Source: Azadirachta indica (Eukaryota > Streptophyta > Magnoliopsida > Sapindales > Meliaceae). Taken from it: a DNA stretch of 64,000 nt. Location of the stretch: assembly GCA_022749755.1 (NCBI GenBank), contig CM040441.1, positions 25,163,740 to 25,227,739 of the forward strand, in the 5' to 3' direction. Positions 59,555 through 64,000 of this stretch are shown piece after piece. The first letter of the stretch is position 1. Every line of letters starts with the position of its first letter. The translations under genes and the position numbers were made by a program. The notes beneath the pieces were generated by a model that was given only the letters and a program-made list of their open reading frames with translations, was not told the origin of the DNA and searched no databases.

Positions 59555-60736
59555 ATGGAATCAGTAGTAGAAGCAGCAGCATCACTAAAAGCCCAAGCAG
59601 AAATATGGCAACACATGTTCGCCTTTTGTAAATTCTCTTGCCTTGAAGTGTGCTATTGAGCTTCGAATTCCTGATATTATCCACTCTCATGCCCGGCCTA
59701 TCACTCTGTCCCAGATATCTTCTTGCATTGACTCATCCTCCCCTGAAATCTCTTATCTCGAACGCCTCATGCGATTGTTAGTTCGTAAAAAGATCTCTAC
59801 CGAACACCATCCATCAGACGGTGGACAGCCCCTCTACGGGCTGACCCACTCGTCAAAATGGCTGGTTACTCACTCTACAGGTTCTGGCCTGTGATTGTCT
59901 TCTTGGTGGAAAACTAGTCATACGTAGTGAATTCGTGGCATTTCCTGAGTCAAGCTGTTAAAGAAGGTGGTATTGCAATTGAAAAAGCTTACGGTGTCGT
60001 CGTTTGCGACTTGGCAACAAAAGATGAAGAGTTCAACAACATATTCAATGATGGCATGGCTTGTAATTCCAAGATCTTAACAAAGGAAATTGTAACAGGT
60101 TATAATGATGGATTTGATTCTTTGAAATCACTGATCGATGTTGCAGGTGGGATTGGAGGGCTGATATCTGAGATTGTCAAAACATATCCGCCTATCAAAG
60201 GTATAAACTTTGATCTGCCGCATGTCATCAACACAGCACCGGCGTACCAGGCGGTGACACATATTTCGGGTGACATGTTTGATGTCATTCCGAATGCTGA
60301 TTCAATTCTCTTGAAGGTAACTATACGTATGCTGGACACTTGATAGATTTCATAAAAGTGAATTAAAGTTATACATACATATAAATATATATATATTTTA
60401 ATTAATTAAATCGTTGTATTGATTCGTTTCGTTCAGTGGGTACTGCACAATTAGAGCCATGAAGCTTGTGTGAAGATTCTGAAGAACTGCCGGAAAGCTC
60501 TACCGGAAAAGACTGGAAAAGTAATCATCGCGGATGTTGTCCTACAAGCTGATGGAAATGCTCTGTTCGATGACGCTGGTTTTGCATTTGCTTTAGTAAT
60601 GATGGTTAACACGCCTGGTGGAAAGGAGAGAACTGAGACTGAATGGAAGAAAATATTGGAGGAAGGAGGATTCCCTCGTTACAAAATCATCAAGATTCCG
60701 GCTTCACAATCCATTGTTGAGGCTTACCCTGAGTGA
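59555..60736 (+). pseudogene. O-methyltransferase pseudogene 2 (near full length, point lesions)
   Basis: Both exons are present (about 59555-60315 and 60437-60736) with a normal GT-AG intron. Lesions seen: one extra T after ATGTTCGCC shifts the frame at about 59628 (the correct frame continues NSLALKCAIELRIPDIIHSHA); the segment around 59870-59920 has shifts and stops (SGL-stop, VEN-stop); and in exon 2 the HDW motif is HN followed by TAG, a Trp-to-stop change next to the catalytic His. The SAM motif is IDVAGGIG instead of VDVGGG. The rest, including SQAVKEGGIAIEKAYG, INFDLPHVINTAP and SIVEAYPE, is well preserved, so inactivation is fairly recent. Confidence 0.9.
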
Positions 60737-63720
60737 TATATAGAAAGCCCTTCATAGCCGAAGTGCCTAACCCCACATCCCAATCGGGTTTACAAGTATC
60801 AAGGGCTAGCTATGAACGAACAGTTGCATGCTTTTTTAATAATAAACGTTGCATTCATTTTATTTTGGTGTAAAGAACAAATTATGAACGTCATATATCT
60901 TGTATTGTGAGCAATTTATTATGAAAGAAGAAATTTTATGGCACCATAATATGTAAATTACATAATGAATTTTATGTCAAAACTTGCTTGACATTACTGG
61001 AACTTCTTTTATTTTTCAGAATTTTATCATTTGACATTATTAGCCACGCATCCAAACCACCTAAGGTAATAAATTGGAAAACATTGACTACAATAATTCA
61101 ACTATGTTAAGGGAAAACAAACCATAATTGATCATCGATTTGGTTATTCAATGTGTTAGTGCTAGTGTCAAAGTTTAATTAGCTTTCATTGTAATGGGAT
61201 CATGAATTTGTAGTCAATGTTACAACTAAATTCATCATGTACAAGAAGAACCCATGCTCTATTCCACTTCCCACAAAGGTTTGAGGCTTGGGAAGCTTCA
61301 AAGTTTTCCCTAAAAATTGTGGGTAGTTTTTTTTCCATATATTAAGAGTATAAATCACTCAATTTGAGAATAAAAAATTTATATTAAAACTTAATGTATC
61401 AGTAATTAAAAAAAAGCATACAGTACAAGAAATTTTGATAATTGCCCAATATCTTATCCATACAAATGAGAAAAAGAGACAGAGCCATTCTTCTCCCAAT
61501 GATTAGACAAAAAAGCCTGAGTCCGGCCGAGTTCAAGTAAAGTAATCAGCCCTAAATAAATTTCAGGACAGTCCTAGGTTTTTATTTTAAAATTCACCCA
61601 AAACATATATAATTAAACGAATTCGGGTCAGATTTTTTGAAATCCCATCTAGATTCAAAATTTTTTATTATTAATATCTGTACCTTAAAGTCCGAATTTA
61701 AAACTTAACGTAGACCGAATAACATATAAGTGGACTCAAGCCGAGCTTCAATAAAATTTTCGGGTTCTGGTCAGGCTTTTAAAATCCCAGCTTGAACCCA
61801 GAAAATTTTCCACCCAACACCCACTCCCACCCTCTCCGATTGAAATCGCGACGGAGTTGGAGTGTTTTAAGAGGTTGTAGCGTTGAGAGCACACATGTAA
61901 CATGATTGTATGATGTTGAATTTAATTACTAAACTTTTTTCATTCAACTTTCTCAAAGCGAGGACAATTTATTGATACAAAAAATATTGATAAAGCAAAT
62001 CATGATTTGCCAGTATCATGAAAAAGAAAAAGGAACTTACTTTTAATATTCCTTTAAATGGAAGATCTTCCGAATCTGGAAAGTGAGGTGATGTTTGTAA
62101 GTGATCAGATATTGGCGATGATCAACCAATCACTTTATATTTATTTAACATAAATTGTGAATTGGTGGACTCTTTTGCTGAGATAATTACGTTGCACACT
62201 CAATTTTTAAAAATATAATTGGATTGATTAATCTTTACAGCCTAGAAAAAGAGAGACAGCAGCTTAATTATTGCCATTTTTATTTGAAATTAATTAATAA
62301 AAGGGAAAATTTTGCTCATCTTCTTTGTTTGCATGAAATAGTTATCAACTAACTGCGCACACATTTTAAGAAGATAATTGATGTCCCTGTCTTGGCCTCG
62401 AGTATTAACTCATCAGCAAGAGACATTTTAGTTTGATCGCCCAATATTTTCCATACAAATGGAAAACAAATTGCCATCTAGTATGATTAAATTGGAAATG
62501 GGTACGTTTTCAAGAGGTTAATTTATTAATAATTGCAAAGAGAGCGCTACCTTGTCGCAGTTGATGATGGTGGCTTTTTGATTAAATTAAAATGATCCAT
62601 TATTTTCACAAGATACATAATTGAAAACTGTTTGGCTCTTTAGTTATTTTATTTTGAAATGGAATATCTTTCCGAATCTTGTATGAAAGCTCAATAATTA
62701 AGCTTGTGTTCTATAATCTCTCTCTATGTATACAAATATATGGGTGCATGCATGGTTTAAATATGTTTATATTATTGTATTGTTACTAATTAGCTGAGAT
62801 TTGATTGATGTGACCAATAACAACTAACCCAACAAGGTAAACATGACTGGAGGCCAGGACGACAATTCCGTCAAAATTTGAGAAAAGCAATTTACTTTGC
62901 ACACACAAAGCAGAAAGGTTAAATATTACATGTTGCCAGCTACTTTACGATCAACATCCATATGGATGCATGCCCTGTTCGACAGAAACGTGCAAAAAAA
63001 AACTATAGATATAGGTGCAGAAGAGAAGCAAGTTATTGAAAGATAATAAAAGGGAATCCTATTTAGTCTTAGTGCATCTATGAATGACTCAACAATGAAC
63101 AACCACTTTGTTAGCTTAATATATAGAGTACTGTAGCTTCAGTTATTTTCTTCGAAGAAGCATGCAGCACATGGAACTTCTTAAAGTATTTGGCGTTTGG
63201 TTTCCTTCTCTTTTTGTATCCTCCTTTATGGAACAATTTTAATCGGAATAAAATCAAGTGGTGGTTGAGATTATGAAACTTGCAGTATGACCCACTTGGA
63301 TTCTATTTATTAATGGATTATTATATATATGTTAAATATAATTAATTTGGATTTGGCTTAAGCTGAAGGTGTCCTGCTGTCGATACAATAGGCCAGTAAA
63401 TCATTATTACTCATTTCAAGCTTTAAGGAATAAGAAATGGTAAAGTAGATATATGCAAAACAAGTAATAGAGCTGATTCGATTTCATCAGAGTTGGATTT
63501 CCTTTTATATATGTATATAATTTACGGTAATGAAAATAATATTATATGTTCAATTTTTGTCTCTTAATGCAGAGAGAGAGAGAGAGAGAGTCATCACATG
63601 TTGTAATTTATAGTCGCATGCTTAGAATTAATTTGGGTATAAATATACTATGGATTCCTTTGATGTATAGAAAGCAAACTCAAGCTTGAAGAAATTAGAG
63701 AAAAATATATTAAAGAGGGA
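60737..63720. other. Intergenic between OMT pseudogene 2 and the last OMT copy
   Basis: About 3 kb of AT-rich DNA with no supported gene. An AG repeat lies at 63571-63590, and TATAAATATA at about 63639 is a TATA-like element 80 bases before the next ATG. Confidence 0.5.
63571..63590. repeat. (AG)n microsatellite
   Basis: About ten AG units upstream of the last OMT copy. Confidence 0.92.
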
Positions 63721-63893
63721 ATGGGATCAATGGAAGTTCATGAGGCATTGCTAAGAGGGCAAGCAGAAGTATGGCAATTCATGTTCAGCTTTGCAGACTC
63801 TATGGTATTAAAGTCTGCCGTTGAGCTTCGCTTAGCTGATATTATACATTCCCATGACGGCCCCATCTCTTTGTCCCAAATAGCCTCAAGTAT
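63721..63893 (+). CDS. O-methyltransferase, OMT4 (5' part only, cut by window edge)
   Basis: From the ATG at 63721 the frame reads MGSMEVHEALLRGQAEVWQF, then MFSFADSMVLKSAVELRLAD, IIHSHDGPISLSQIAS, the dimerisation region of the array's OMTs with few changes. It then stops resembling the others: A|GTATGTGAACTCTCC could be a true splice donor (GTATGT is a strong plant donor) or a broken ATTGAC codon pair. The intact copies have no intron here, so either a new intron or insertion lies ahead, or this is another relic. The following 105 bases show no OMT coding sequence. Start is well supported; intactness cannot be judged. Confidence 0.7.
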
Positions 63894-64000
63894 GTGAACT
63901 CTCCCTCTCTCTGTCTGTCTGACTGTGTTTTTTAACGTTGTAAACATAGATAGGTTTCTTCAAGAAGTGCTTTTGTTCGAAAGTGCTCCCTGTTTTTTAT

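Noticed and set aside
61500..61830. Possible LTR or coding remnant in the region with TCGGGTTCTGG-like phrases
   Set aside because: Phrases resemble old dispersed repeats, but no ends, coding region or duplicate within the window could be found.

Overview
The window is plant nuclear DNA. The genes have many short introns with GT-AG borders, and the intergenic DNA is AT-rich and full of TA, AG and AAT microsatellites. There is a nuclear tRNA-Arg, an LTR retrotransposon and two 100-base N runs marking scaffold joins. The protein families (adenine phosphoribosyltransferase, plastid SufE, NRT3/NAR2, eIF4B, clade-B-type PP2C, DUF868, GDSL esterases, class-II O-methyltransferases) point to a eudicot. 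A woody rosid such as Citrus is my guess from memory of these families, not something the sequence proves.

Layout. The 5' end of an adenine phosphoribosyltransferase gene (minus strand, runs off the left edge) is followed by an assembly gap, a broken fragment of an alpha-galactosidase gene, and then the intact 14-exon alpha-galactosidase/beta-L-arabinopyranosidase-like gene (3987-7502). After about 3 kb of AT-rich DNA come a single-exon plastid SufE2-like gene (10675-11298), a two-exon NRT3/NAR2 nitrate-transport partner (minus, 12681-13627) and eIF4B (16068-20902, with a 3-kb first intron).

From 22.2 to 32.1 kb lies a tandem array of GDSL esterase/lipase genes: one decayed copy and three copies with near-complete coding sequence, with a tRNA-Arg(ACG) between the first and second of these. 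Next are an intronless DUF868 gene and a PP2C gene (both minus); the PP2C carries an apparent one-base frameshift in a homopolymer.

At 40.2-43.6 kb sits a Ty3/Gypsy-type LTR element that has only gag and a decayed zinc-knuckle/protease stretch, with no reverse transcriptase, RNase H or integrase. Its 3' LTR runs into the second assembly gap. Directly beyond the gap is an ELMO/CED-12-domain gene (44547-47933) whose upstream exon cannot be found.

The last 15 kb is a tandem array of class-II (COMT/6OMT-type) O-methyltransferases: two intact genes, one with a lost splice donor, two clear pseudogenes, and a further copy cut by the right edge.

The two arrays are the accessory parts of the window and show copies at every stage from intact to deleted. 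The other genes are housekeeping or signalling loci with no evident functional link to one another. I found no clearly undescribed system. The most unusual items are the gag-only retroelement with three in-frame amber codons, its position against the truncated-looking ELMO gene, and the single-base lesions that decide whether several otherwise intact genes still work.
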